DNA from: Anthoceros angustus | Lineage: Eukaryota > Streptophyta > Anthocerotopsida > Anthocerotales > Anthocerotaceae | Direction of reading: 5' to 3' | DNA length: 64,000 nt | Assembly: GCA_010909165.1 (NCBI GenBank) | Contig: MU008181.1 | Coordinates: 434,001 to 498,000 of the forward strand | Shown here: piece after piece, positions 22,153-32,989 of the stretch | How positions within the stretch are numbered: position 1 is the stretch's first letter | Layout: every line of letters begins with the position of its first letter | Program-made: the position numbers and the translations under genes | The notes under the pieces: model-generated | Seen by the model: the letters and a program-made list of their open reading frames with translations, nothing else | Databases searched by the model: none | Told to the model about the DNA's origin: nothing

Positions 22153-23058
22153 ATGGCGGGTCGTGGGGCGACGCCGGTGCTGGCGTTGCTCTTCGTTCTT
22201 GCCCTGGCCCTGGTCCCGGTGGGAGTGCAATCCATCTACTGCGATGAGCACAACTGCTACGATCTGCTGGGCATCACCCAGGATGCCACCTTGCAGGAGG
22301 TGAAGCAGGCCTACAGGCGGCTCTCCGTCAAGTACCATCCCGACAAGAATCCCGATCCCGAAGCCAACCAGTTCTTCCTCAAGCTCGTGAATGCGTACGA
22401 GATCCTGCGAGACGAGGACCGGCGGAATGACTACGACTACGCTCTGGAGCATCCGGAGTACTACCTGTGGAACACTGCTCGCTATTACCAGGCCTACTAC
22501 GGACATCAGGCAGATCCCTTGTCAGTGGTGCTGGGCCTGCTTGTGATTCTGTCAGGGTTCCAGTACTTGATCCAGTGGACGCGCCACCTCCAGATGGTGA
22601 ACTTGGTGAAGCAGACCCCCGCCTACAAGAACAAGCTGAAAGCTTTGGAGCTGGAGCGGAACGGAGGGAACACCAACAGGAAGAAGGCTTCCAAGCTGAA
22701 GAGTAGCAAGTTGGATTCCCAGGAGCCCAGCAAGGAGCTGGACCTACAGATCCAGGGGGCGGACAAACCGTGTGTTTGGGGATTGGTGGGGATTCGAGCA
22801 GTGCTTCTGCCCTTTACGCTGTCTAAACTTTTTCTGTGGAGAGTGTGCTGGATCTGGAGGTACTGGGTGAGACGACAACCCTACTCCTGGGAGGATGCTG
22901 CCCTCCTTACCAGACGCAGTCTACGCATCAATTCGACCATTTGGTCTGGTATGGGTGATGTAACCAGGGATAATCTGATTATTAGAAGACTGTGGCTCAA
23001 ACGTAATATGAGCAAGTATGTTGAGGATAGTAGGAAGGAAGCAAGGAGGAGAAGGTAG
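22153..23058 (+). CDS. DNAJC25-like ER membrane J-domain protein
   Basis: Single-exon gene for 301 residues. Residues 1-27 form a signal peptide (MAGRGATPVLALLFVLALAL), followed by a J domain at about 28-105 with the HPD motif at 62-64 (YHPDKNPDPEA), which stimulates Hsp70/BiP ATPase. The post-J phrase DYDYALEHPEYYL and a hydrophobic segment around 128-145 (VVLGLLVILSGFQYLIQW) match the DNAJC25 family, whose J domain faces the ER lumen. A second hydrophobic/Trp-rich stretch (LPFTLSKLFLWRVCWIWRYW) lies near 225-245 and the C-terminus is Lys/Arg-rich. The in-frame GTG-initiated extension at 22126 was rejected in favour of the ATG that starts the signal peptide. It is tail-to-tail with HSP101, 308 bp apart. 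Confidence 0.9.
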   Translation: MAGRGATPVLALLFVLALALVPVGVQSIYCDEHNCYDLLGITQDATLQEVKQAYRRLSVKYHPDKNPDPEANQFFLKLVNAYEILRDEDRRNDYDYALEHPEYYLWNTARYYQAYYGHQADPLSVVLGLLVILSGFQYLIQWTRHLQMVNLVKQTPAYKNKLKALELERNGGNTNRKKASKLKSSKLDSQEPSKELDLQIQGADKPCVWGLVGIRAVLLPFTLSKLFLWRVCWIWRYWVRRQPYSWEDAALLTRRSLRINSTIWSGMGDVTRDNLIIRRLWLKRNMSKYVEDSRKEARRRR

Positions 23059-23366
23059 GTAGGACTCTTTGCACCTCAAATGAGCATGTGCAAAGACTCT
23101 CAAACTCGTAACGCAAGTGAAGAAAGAGCAAACATAATTTCTTAATCCCAAGTACGGATGGGAAATTCCTCCAGCTATTCTCAACAGAAAACAATTGTTG
23201 GTTTGAAAAAAAATTAGTTTCTACACCCCGCTTGGTGGCAGACCAGGTAGCTGCCTGTTCCAGTCCATGTAACTATTCACATCGTTGTCCTCAACCGCTA
23301 ACTAGCCACCTAATCCCTACAAGCGTCTTAGCTGTCTACAACCCTCTGCCTCGCGAAAACTCCTGT
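23059..23366. other. Convergent 3' intergenic region
   Basis: 308 bp between the stop codons of the J-protein gene and HSP101, likely shared 3' untranslated sequence. A short direct repeat of 'CTGCCTCGC' occurs in and next to the end of the HSP101 exon (around 23345-23385). Confidence 0.5.
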
Positions 23367-26272
23367 CTACAATCCTCTGCCTCGCAGGCCATTCCCTGGT
23401 TTCCCATCTTGAGCTCTCCAGCTGTCCATATTCTCAAAGCTATCTTGATCGGCCATTTCGTCATCCTCGTCGAGGTCAGATATCTTAACCTTCTTGTAGA
23501 CGTGGTTATCCTCGTCCTTAGGCCGAGAAGGCACAGGAATGAGAAGCTCATTCAACTTCCCTGTTTTCGCGTCAATCATGCCACCCCTCTCCACGCGGTA
23601 TGACAGCAGCTTCTGCAATGGATTGCCATCGATGATGACGGTCGAGTTTTCGTCGATCTCACCATTTACCAACATCCGGGACAACTGTGTCACCACCTTT
23701 TTCTCCAACCAACGGCGGAGAGGCCGAGCACCGTAAACCGGGTCATATGCCTCTTCCAGCACAAGGTCAATCGCTGGATCTGTCACTGCAAGAGCAATGC
23801 CCCTGTCGGCAAGCCTCCTGGCTATGTCCTTGAGTTGCAACCGTGCAATCTTTCGGAGCTGCTCTCGAGACAATGGTTTGAAGACAACGATGTCGTCAAG
23901 TCTGTTCAGAAATTCTGGTTTGAAGTGAAACTTGACCTGCAAGAGGCGGACATGGATGTTAGAACACACGAACCCACAGATTTTTCCATGGCAGAAAGAC
24001 CGACAGTTTTGGTTTCAATATATACCGCGTCCAGAACTCTGGCCTTAGCCTGCTCCAGGGATATCTCCCCTGACAAGCCAGCAAGGAGGTGCTCGGCACC
24101 GAGGTTCGAAGTAAGAATGACAATTGTGTTAGTGAAGTCCACTGTCCTTCCATGTCCATCAGTCAGCCTTCCATCATCCAGGATCTGCAAGAGAATGTTG
24201 AAAACCGAGGAGTGGGCCTTCTCCACCTCGTCAAAAAGAACCACACTGTAGGGCTTTCTTCGAACTGCTTCCGTCAACTGGCCCCCCTCATCATACCCCA
24301 CATACCCTGGAGGTGCACCCACCAACCTAGCAACAGCATGCTGCTCCTGAAACTCCGACATGTCAATACGGATCAGCTGCTTCTCATCATCGAAGAGCTG
24401 CTCTGCCAAGGCCTTGGCAAGTTCAGTTTTCCCGACACCAGTGGGTCCAAGGAAGAGGAAGGAACCCATAGGCTGCTGCGGTCTACCAAGCCCGGCCCTG
24501 GACCTGAGGATAGCATCAGCCACAGCCTCCACAGCCTCGTCCTGCCCCACAACACGCTCGTGCAGCCGCTGCGCCAAGCCCATGAGCTTCTCCTTCTCAT
24601 CTTCACCGAGTCTGGTGACAGGAATTCCAGTCCATCGACTGACAACCTCGGCAATATGCTCTGGACGGACAGTCTCAGTCAACATGGAGTTTTCTCCAAG
24701 CTCCTCCTCAAGACGCGAAATGGTGTTCTCAATCTCCTGCAGAGCACCGTACTTCAAGTCCGCCACTCTGGCGAGATCCATCCGCCTCTCCGCCTCCTGG
24801 ATGCTGCGCGAAGTCTCCTCTCTTTTCTGCTTCAGACGCCTCAACTCATCAAGCCTCTTCTTCTCCCTCTGATACCTCATAGCCAGTGGCTGCAGCTTCT
24901 CCTTCAAGTTCTCCAGCTCCTTCTTCACCTCAGCCAGCCGAGCCTTGCTAGCCTTGTCAGTCTCCTTCTCTAGAGCATGCAGCTCCACCTCGAGCTGAAT
25001 CCTCCGCCGCTCCAACTGGTCAATAACCTCGGGCTGACTGTCCAGCTGCACCCGCACATTCGCACAAGCCTCGTCCACCAAATCAATCGCCTTGTCCGGC
25101 AGAAACCTCCCGGTAATGTACCTCGCCGAAAGCTGAGAAGCAACCACCAAAGCCCGGTCCAAAATGCGCACACCATGGTGCGTCTCATACTTCTCCTTCA
25201 ACCCTCTCAAAATGGTGACGGTGTCCTCCGGGCTCGGCTCCTTCACAAGAACCTGCTGGAACCTCCTCTCGAAAGCCGCATCCTTCTCCACATACTTCCT
25301 ATACTCCTCCAACGTGGTGGCTCCGATGCACCGCAACTGCCCTCGGGCCAGCATAGGCTTGAACAAATTGGCAGCATCCATGGACCCCTCGGTCCTCCCA
25401 GCCCCAAGCACAAGATGCACTTCATCGATGAAGAGAATCACCTTCCCCGCCGCCTCCTCCACCTCCTTCAGCACGGCCTTGAGCCGCTCCTCAAACTCCC
25501 CACGGTACTTAGCCCCGGCAATCAGCGCTCCCATGTCCAACGCAACCACCCGAACATCCACCAAATTGCTCGGCACATCCCCTCGCACAATCCGCTGCGC
25601 CAGCCCCTCCACCACCGCCGTCTTCCCGACCCCAGGCTCCCCGATCAGCACCGGGTTATTCTTCGTCCGCCGCGACAGAATCCGCACCACTCTCCGGATC
25701 TCCTCATCCCTCCCGATAACAGGATCCAACTTCGACGCGTCCTCCACCAGGTCTCTCCCGTACTTCTTCAAGGCCTGGTAATTCGTGTCCCCCGTCGCTC
25801 CCTCCACCTTCTTGTTATCTCCCCGGATGCTCTCCAAGGCCCGCTTGAGCGCGGCCATGGACACTCCAGCCTCCCGAAACAACTCCTGCACCTGAGAATC
25901 CTCCAGCAGCCCCAGGAGGAGCTGATCCACAGCCAGGTGCGTGTCCCCCCTCTTCTTCTGCAAACTCTGCCCCTTCCGGATGGCCTTCACCAGGGCGCTG
26001 TTGGCAGGAACCTCGTCCGGCGGAGGCATTTGCGAGGGCAGCTTCTTCACGGCCCTATCCACCACCCTCTCCGCCGAGGCCACAGCCTCATCCGTGCCAG
26101 CTGTGGTAAGGGCCTGCCGGAGCAGGCCCTCCTTGTCCTCCAGAAAGGCCTGAATCAGATGCAAGGGAGTGTACTGCGCATGGCCCGCATTGAGGGCCAG
26201 TTCGTGGCCCGCTGCCAGGGCCTCATTCGTCTTGTTGGTGAAGTTCGCCGGATTCATGCTTCCTCCGCTCAT
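23367..26272 (-). CDS. HSP101: Cytosolic ClpB / HSP101 disaggregase
   Basis: Hexameric AAA+ chaperone that threads aggregated proteins through its pore with Hsp70; required for acquired thermotolerance in plants. Two exons, 26272-24026 and 23936-23367, join in phase to 938 residues (Arabidopsis HSP101 is 911). In order: Clp N-domain ([14 protein letters not shown], residues 6-160), NBD1 with Walker A GEPGVGKT at 211-218 and Walker B VILFIDE, middle coiled-coil domain, NBD2 with GPTGVGKT and [11 protein letters not shown], and a C-terminal domain ([26 protein letters not shown]). The MNP start and lack of a transit peptide indicate the cytosolic/nuclear form. ATG at 26272 or 26257 are both possible. 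The open frame continues upstream to 26590, but that part is low-complexity Arg-rich and is probably 5' UTR. The intron splits the C-terminal domain. The last 20 residues are Gly/Arg-rich rather than the usual acidic end. Confidence 0.96.
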
Positions 26273-26480
26273 GGCCGCAACACCAGCAAATCTTCGGCTT
26301 CCTCCCAAACCTTGGCCTCTTCTTCTGCTCCTTCTCCTCCTCCTCTTCTTCCTCCGCTGCGAGTCGTGAGCCGCCTTCCCAAATCGCGAATTCTTGCGTA
26401 TTCTTGGCTCTCCCACACAACACGGGATGAATCGCTGCAAGTGATCGACACAAGATCTGCTAAGCAGACTGCGTGAGCCC

Positions 26481-26544
26481 CCATTATATCGACGCAGAAA
26501 GGGCCCAGACCCTCCCGGAGACACACTTCCAGAAGACTGGAGAA
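26481..26544 (-). promoter_or_regulatory. HSP101 promoter: TATA-like site and gapped heat shock element
   Basis: TTCCAGAA at 26527-26534 is a perfect inverted pair of nGAAn units, and a further GAA at 26542-26544 is in the same 10-bp register, leaving one degenerate unit (26537-26539). So three of four HSE pentamers are in phase. A TATA-like ATATAATG (minus strand, 26481-26488) lies about 40 bp closer to the gene. This arrangement is typical of heat-shock-factor-driven plant promoters. Activity is inferred. Confidence 0.6.
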
Positions 26545-26642
26545 GCGTCAATAGTAGGATCGGGATCCTACTAGACACACTCTTTGCCAATTGGCACGAT
26601 CAAGACCGTACTGTCACTTCCGCGTTTGGCAACCAGTTCACA

Positions 26643-26667
26643 AACCCTGGTTTATTTAACCAGGGTT
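26643..26667. repeat. Perfect 10-bp inverted repeat with 5-nt loop
   Basis: Arms AACCCTGGTT (26643-26652) and AACCAGGGTT (26658-26667) flank TATTT, upstream of HSP101. It could be a hairpin, a binding palindrome or a terminator-like structure for the other strand. Confidence 0.7.
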
Positions 26668-27417
26668 GAGGATGGATTTTGCACGAAAATCTGGGGTTTT
26701 CCGGAACCCAACTGTTTCTAATGTGTACATGTCTGTCGATTGTCGATATCTGTCTGCTGTCATGTCTCTGTCTTCTTCTTCTATCGATCTTACGGATTGA
26801 AAACGTCAGAAACTCATCAGCTGCTACCTTCTTGCAATTTCATCGGTCACTTTCCTTTTTGTGTGTTGAGTGTATTTCAAGGCACTCAATTCGTCGTCGT
26901 TTCCATCCTTGCAAGTTCAGCGGTCATTATTTGAATGTGCTTCCAGGTGTTCAATTCTTCATCGTTTCCCCACTCAGTTCTTCATCGTCTCCACCTCCCA
27001 TTTCTTCATCGCCCCGTCGCTCCCTATCCATCCACCGAGTTCATCCGGCATCTTCCGGCCTCACAGCATCAAGTCATTCTTAAGATGATGGGAGGGAATC
27101 GGGGGTTTGGACGTTTGAACGGGACAGCCTTCCTGAACGGGAGAGACTTCCTGGACGGGAAAGACTTTCCTCGACAGTTAAACAGATCGGCTCATGGAAA
27201 TCTGCTAAACTGGTCCACTTACAAGCGCTCGCGCCCGGGTGAGGGCAAGGGCGAGGGGAGGAAGACAAGATTTGCGTGCACATTTTTGAGCAGAGGGAGG
27301 AAGGCAGCGGAGGTCTTAGTGGGAGTGGAAGACTAACTTTTGCTCAACAGCGGGGGCTTAGGCGCCCAAGCAGAACAGGTTCAAAATGCAAGATTTGAAG
27401 ATTACACCTACAGTAAT
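26668..27417. other. CT-rich spacer, no confident gene
   Basis: 26800-27060 is pyrimidine-rich with repeated TTCATCG/TTCGTCG words. A plus-strand open frame can start at 27084 (MMGGNRGFGRLNG...) and run to 27336, with three loose repeats of a phrase like 'FLNGRDF'. It has no recognised domain, no codon evidence strong enough to call a gene, and ends 81 bp from the SUF4-like stop. Confidence 0.35.
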
Positions 27418-29944
27418 CTACGCTACTTCGAATTCCATCCGCAAACTGCTTTCCAAAATTCTTCTATCAATAGCAGCATCTACTGTGTTCATCTGAAATA
27501 GACGCAGGCCATGGTTCAGAAACACGTCCAGCTGCAGATGGAGGATTGTCAGGTGGCGACCATTTTAGATCAAATCCTTTAGTTTACCTGCACTTCATCC
27601 TCCTGGACTTGGTTTTGGGGTAATGCTGCCCGTCTTTCTTCCTGTGAAGCAAGAGTGAAACGGGTGAGTGAGGACGCCGATTCATAAAGCAAGAGACACT
27701 GGATTTGCATGAAGCATGCGAGCATGGAGAGCGTAGATACCATGGACATAAGCTCGTCATCCCAAACCAAATACACTTCAGTCACTGTCCCTGGTGGGAC
27801 GGGTGGCTTGTTTGATATCACTGGAGGTGGTCCAATGGATGGACCACCAGTGTTCGGTCCCGACGCATACATGTGGCTGATGGGGGGCGGTATGAGAGGA
27901 ATTCCTGTTACCGTTTCCGTCAGTCCTCCGCATTACTAAGTCACAGTGACCAGAAGGCAACTTGCAGTAACGGCTGGGATGTATACTTACCTCCATACAG
28001 ATGGGGAGGTGGCACAGGTGGCCTTGCGGATGACATGGGCGAAGAAGCTGTTAAGTTGCTCACCAGACTCTGTCCTTCGTCTCCAGGCGGCCTCGGTGCC
28101 AATGGGCTTGATGTCAAACCAGGGGGTGGAGGCAAAGTGGGCGACAAGTGACCACTCGGAATTCCATTAGCAGGAGCTCCAAGAGGAAACAAGGGCTGAG
28201 CAGAAGGTGGAGGAGGAGACGAGGATGAAGGCGGTCGGATGGGAAAAAGGGGTTGTGACAAGCCAGGTACTCCAGGACTTGGATTGGCTGGAGAAGGTCG
28301 CACATTTTGGATGGGAAACAGAGGCTGGGGTGGTTGGGGAGGTCGGGAGGGCATCAAATTTTGTCCTGACATAGGCATAGATGACCAAGGCTGGTTCATA
28401 GGGGGCTGTTGTGGCCAAGATGGTGGTCGAGGTGCACCAGGAGGAGGAGGAACATACCTGGAAGAGCACAGCAAATCGGAAAATTAGCAAGAGTTAGGAA
28501 TCTTGACCGTAGTCATACACACAGAGCGACTACTACTTGGCTAACCTTCATACAGAACCCAGCAAGCCAACACGAGCAGTTCCCAATCCCTTTCATATCC
28601 AGCACTTATCTGATCTATCAGGCTTGCTGTCAAGGCCCCCTAGATCGAACACAACGTGGGCATGTCTGGACAACATGTCTGAACAGCTACATGAATCATG
28701 GTTTCCCATCACATCACTAAGCTCAAGAAGCAAAAGATTTCCCTACACCAAAAGAAATGTCCTACGCACCTTGATGGAAATCATGCATCCAACACCTGGC
28801 ACACAGAAAGGCACCAAGTGTAAGGTAGGGAAGAGATACTTACACAGGCGGAATTGCAGTATACAGCGGTTGGGGGGCCATACCCAGTGCGGACGATCCC
28901 ATAACTATTCCTCCATATGCAGAAGGTGTGGGGATCTCCACCCTCACAACCTTCGATGGCCTTTCTTCTTCTGTGTAAGACGAAGCTCCCATAAAAAGTT
29001 ATTATTGAACTTTTGAAATAAAAGCATGATACACTCAAACCCTACATGCTTGGACATGCAATAGTTACCAGGAATCACAAAGGAGATACACTTCTGACCT
29101 TAAACACCATACGTGTTCCTTAAGATGACCCTTGACGAATCAACTTTACCACGAGCATCAAATGTACTGATCCCTTTCCAATTCACCAGGTCACACAAGT
29201 TTCCCAATCAACAAAACAGAGAAAATCCCATGGCCACCACCATGCGAGCACAGGCACAGCTACAGGACAACCAAGAAGACCAGACTCTGCCAAAAACAGA
29301 CGGATCACACAAACAAGTTGCACGGCAGCGAAGCCGCCATTTTCTCAGCACCCTAGCTCTTAAACAGAGGAATCACCGTGGAGAGTTCCACGGAGAGAGT
29401 AGGAAACCATTCAAACACTTGCAAATATGGGCATCAGTCTTCACAAACATGAGCACCAATCTCAATACACCAGGTTTAAGGCAGAGGTGAATACCGTCCA
29501 CAAGCTCACTTCCATCGTGCGCGGCTAAAACTTCCGGGGGAATGCCCTCCATTCCAAAAATCTCCAGCTCAGTAGACTCTCTGTCAGGCTTCGCGTTTGG
29601 GACTCTGCACGCATAAGCTCGATTGAGATAAGCATCGTCCAAGAATGGCAACATCCACCCAAACAGTGATGCTCTAGCAGTGCACTCGTGCAGAAAAGCT
29701 CAATTATCAGCCCTTCCAACGGTCAAGCCGCTCGCAAGATCTCCCGAACCTACTTCGTGATAGACTCCTTATGCACTTGGAGAACGTGCACCACCATTCC
29801 TCCAGCCGTGGATAGCTTCTTGTGGCACACATGGCACTTGAAGTGTTTGGCCTTCTGGTGCTGAATAAGAATCTTCTCATCCTCAAACTCTCGCTCGCAG
29901 TAGAAGCACCAAACCTTGAAGGTCTTCTTCTTTTTCTTCCCCAT
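27418..29944 (-). CDS. SUF4 / BuGZ (ZNF207)-like C2H2 zinc-finger protein
   Basis: Nuclear zinc-finger protein. Plant SUF4 acts with FRIGIDA on FLC transcription; animal BuGZ/ZNF207 binds BUB3 and spindle or spliceosome components. Seven exons: 29944-29754, 29604-29495, 28970-28844, 28457-27991, 27904-27741, 27641-27588, 27492-27418, all in phase (395 residues). The N-terminus [16 protein letters not shown] carries two C2H2 fingers (CFYC...H, CHVC...H) ending at [12 protein letters not shown] conserved [20 protein letters not shown] follows, then Pro-rich repeats with QPLFPI (three copies), [14 protein letters not shown] and the end motif [13 protein letters not shown] / EERRAALPQ, finishing in [16 protein letters not shown]. 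The order and both ends match Arabidopsis SUF4 closely. Its upstream neighbour is the divergent ML-domain gene. Confidence 0.92.
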
Positions 29945-31410
29945 GGCTATGCCCTCAAGATAAGATACAAATCAAAACCTAGAAAGACAGCTTGCTAGGA
30001 TCCCTTGCAATTCCTCCCCCGACACCTTTCCACACGCAAACGATTGGGAGCACTGCCCGGACTCTCAGGTGCCGTCCCACTCTTCCTCCCGCTGAGCTTT
30101 AGAAAAATTAGGGCAGCCAGCTATGGTCGGGTCCGTGTCCAAGGCTACCACCTAATACATATGTAGGTCAGTTGCACTAGGTACTTATATAGTCTACTTC
30201 GAATAAACTCGATACAGAGGATTTTCTTTTAAGCCGGACGACTTATCCATGAAACGGGGATCAACACTAGGTACCAGGTGTCCTCAACTATACGTAAATA
30301 TCGGTCGGGCTTCGAGCTCCCAACTGTCCTTCCTTCCTGCCGTCCATCCTTCCTCCCTTCTTTCCATTTGTTCTCCTTTCAATTCTCTAACGTACCATGT
30401 TCCCTGACCGATTCCTGCTGGACACAGTGCGCCGGTGCCTCTAAGGGCCGCTGCCTCTCGAGCCCACGATCTGCGCAGGAGAGACACGGGTGCCGGGAGA
30501 GATTGCAGGCCTGCAGTCGTAGCCAGGTTGCAAATCGAGCAGAAGCTCTGGTATTATCAGTAGCCCTCCAGTACCAGGACCTCACACAAGCCTTTTCCAA
30601 GAACCTTCAGTATTCTCAACAGCCCTCAAGTACCAGGAACTCACACACAAGCATTCTCCAGTTCCTTACATCACAGCCGCACGAGTTCCTAAGAAGTTGA
30701 GCACCATTTTACTTTTTCAGGCTATGACTCCACGGCTGCAAAGCCCCGGGCCATGCCGACTCTGCACTTCAGGATTGCGCGCTGAAGCAGCAGAGAGAAG
30801 TTGCCGGAAAGTGCAGGGGATACTTTGTTTGCAAACATTCAAAGATATCTAACATTAGGCTGTCCCATGGTTGATAGCCGCTCTCGATATCCCTTGGTGC
30901 AAAGATGTTTTTGCTTGGGTGTGTGATGGCTTAGCATTTAGAAAGTGGTTGTAGTGAATGTGTGTTCATGTGATCCGGTGAGTTCGTCGTTCAGATTTTC
31001 AGAGGAATTTGATAACCGAGCCTGAGAACACGCAATGTGCATTGTGGAATGTGCAATATGCACTGTCGAAATGAGGAATTCGGACACGATCATTTCTATC
31101 TCCAAAATTGAGCTTGAAGAGAAGTACTGCAGGTCCGCAGCCAAAGCCAAAATCGACTGTCGGCCACCGTTCCTGCCGTGAACCGCAGCTCAGAAACAAA
31201 TCGATGCCTATTTTTGATCTCCCAATGGGTGGCCAAGGTGTCCTCTGTGAATTCCACCATTGTGCGATATCAATTCAGGGTGTGCCATCACAGCATATGC
31301 CCCACCAAAAACCCTATCGTGCAACAAAAAGAGGCTTCTCAGTCGTCGAGTCCGCTACCAGAGCACCTGTTCCCATCGCGACAAGAGCACGAGCGCATAT
31401 TCCCTTTGCG
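29945..31410. other. Intergenic region between SUF4-like and ML-domain genes
   Basis: No gene recognised. An imperfect direct repeat of about 60 bp occurs around 30550-30665 (two copies of a phrase on CCCTC.AGTACCAGGA.CTCACAC). In 31020-31075 the word 'TGTGCA/TGCAAT' recurs. In-frame sequence upstream of the ML gene ATG is non-conserved and probably 5' UTR. Confidence 0.45.
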
Positions 31411-32213
31411 ATGGGGTTCCTCGCCCTAGTCTTGGTGTTGGCATTGGGAGCTGTACTTCCTGGAACATCAGCAACTGCATCGTGGAGCCTTTGTGGTTGG
31501 TTTCTCCTTCCTCTGTGTTTCGGATTTCGCAGGGGTTTGTCGGGCCTCTCACTTTATGGTTGCAGTGCAGACTCGAGAGCATATCCTGTCACCGTGCAGG
31601 GTGTGACTGTGAATCCAGACCCTGTGGTGAGCGGAAATGTCGCTGAGTTCCTAATTCCTGCGACCACTGGTATGTGTGTCTTCCACTGCAGGTTTGGCAC
31701 AATCTTCCGTCATTTCCGAAGGGGCTGGGGTTTCACGCTTCGTGTCGGCGTGGTTTGTGTGCAGATCAGGAGATCACGGGCGGGACAGTATCGATCACCG
31801 TGTACTTCCACAACATCCCTGTGCACAGCGAAAAGGACGACTTGTGCTCCAAGACGCCGTGCCCTATCCAGCCTGGTGAATTCACATTGAGCAATTCTGA
31901 AATCCTTCCGAAGATCACTCCCCCGGTATGTTTCTCTGTCCCTTTTCCCTTTGGCTTGCTGCCCTGAGATTCCTGTCCTGAGGGGATGCCTTGTCTGACA
32001 AAGGGTGCTTTGTGTTGCCAACCGTGGCAGGGCTCGTACAAAATCAAGCTGCAAATTCTGGATGGCTCCGCAAACTTGCTGGCGTGCACGTATGTGAACT
32101 TTGAGATCACTTGGGCCTGGTCCTCTGAACTAGACTCCAAGACTGCCGGGGTCCCATCCATCCTGCAGCACAAGGCGGGTGAGCAGCCTGCTCTCCGGCT
32201 CGCTAGCAAGTAA
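31411..32213 (+). CDS. ML-domain (MD-2-related lipid recognition) secreted protein
   Basis: Predicted secreted or vacuolar lipid-binding protein of the ML family (related to phosphatidylglycerol/phosphatidylinositol transfer proteins and NPC2). Four exons, 31411-31495, 31571-31669, 31765-31925 and 32031-32213, join in phase to 175 residues. The signal peptide is MGFLALVLVLALGAVLPGTS. The ML fold is marked by WSLCDSRAYPVTVQGVTVNP, EITGGTVSITVYFHNIPVHS, DDLCSKTPCPIQPGEF and GSYKIKLQILDG...LLACTYVNFEI, with cysteines placed to form the family disulphides. A tail of about 35 residues after the domain is longer than usual. The first intron was placed so that Cys and Asp join, as in homologues; the frame is also open straight through it. 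Confidence 0.87.
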
Positions 32214-32989
32214 ACAGTGCCGGTGAGCTATCCTGTACATAATATGTACATACATAATAGGTCTTGGGCTCTACTTGCCTATAGAACAAGGACCTCATTT
32301 TGGTTGATCCTATTCTTCGAGTTTATTGGTGCATTCATAAAAGGGTAGGTCGCGGCACCAACTGCTCGCCTTTCGCATACGCTTGTGGCATTTCTTTGCT
32401 ATCTCAAGAACTTCCAGCACTTGCTCATGTTTAACGCTTGGAAAATCATATAAAAAAACATTGGCCGCATTTGAGATAGTCCAAGGCGACTTCCATGAAT
32501 CTTAAAATCAGGGCGCTATGAATAACACGCTTTGTGCTTGTCAAATTAGCTATGCACTCCTTAGATCTAGGCTTACATCTCCTGCCCATAACACACTAAG
32601 CATTTAGAAGAAAACCCTTAGATCTTGGCATAAGACTTTTGCTCGGAACACCCGTTTCATTTATCACTCCAACTCCAGCTTTAAGGTAGATTTCAACCTC
32701 GTATTGAGTAAGGATACACTCTGGAATAATCAGTAATGAGGATTAAATGACATAGCATTGAAGCTCACCTGAGTTACAGTGATACAAACAACAGGAACTC
32801 AAAAACCAAAAACTTATGATATAAAGAATGAACAGCATAGACACTCAGCAACATATATTCTAAAAACGGACTCAGAGACCTTAGTCCTAAATGCCTTTAT
32901 ATAAAGGAGCGAGCAATCCTAATTAGAAATCTAGTATAATATATAAGCTTATGGAACACTGTATCTTAGCATAATACGATATATATCTA
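32214..32989. other. AT-rich spacer, no gene seen
   Basis: Low-complexity AT-rich DNA, with no open frame of interest. Ends at the TA target site of the pogo-like element. Confidence 0.5.

Noticed and set aside
24089-24973. Plus-strand open frame of about 290 codons
   Set aside because: Also antisense to HSP101; no domain of its own.
24977-26476. Long plus-strand open frame of about 500 codons
   Set aside because: It is antisense to HSP101 and its His/Pro/Leu-rich composition is a reflection of that gene's third-position bias.
27084-27336. Small plus-strand ORF with 'FLNGRDF'-like repeats
   Set aside because: No domain, no supporting splice or promoter signal, and it sits close to a convergent gene end; kept only as a note in the spacer entry.
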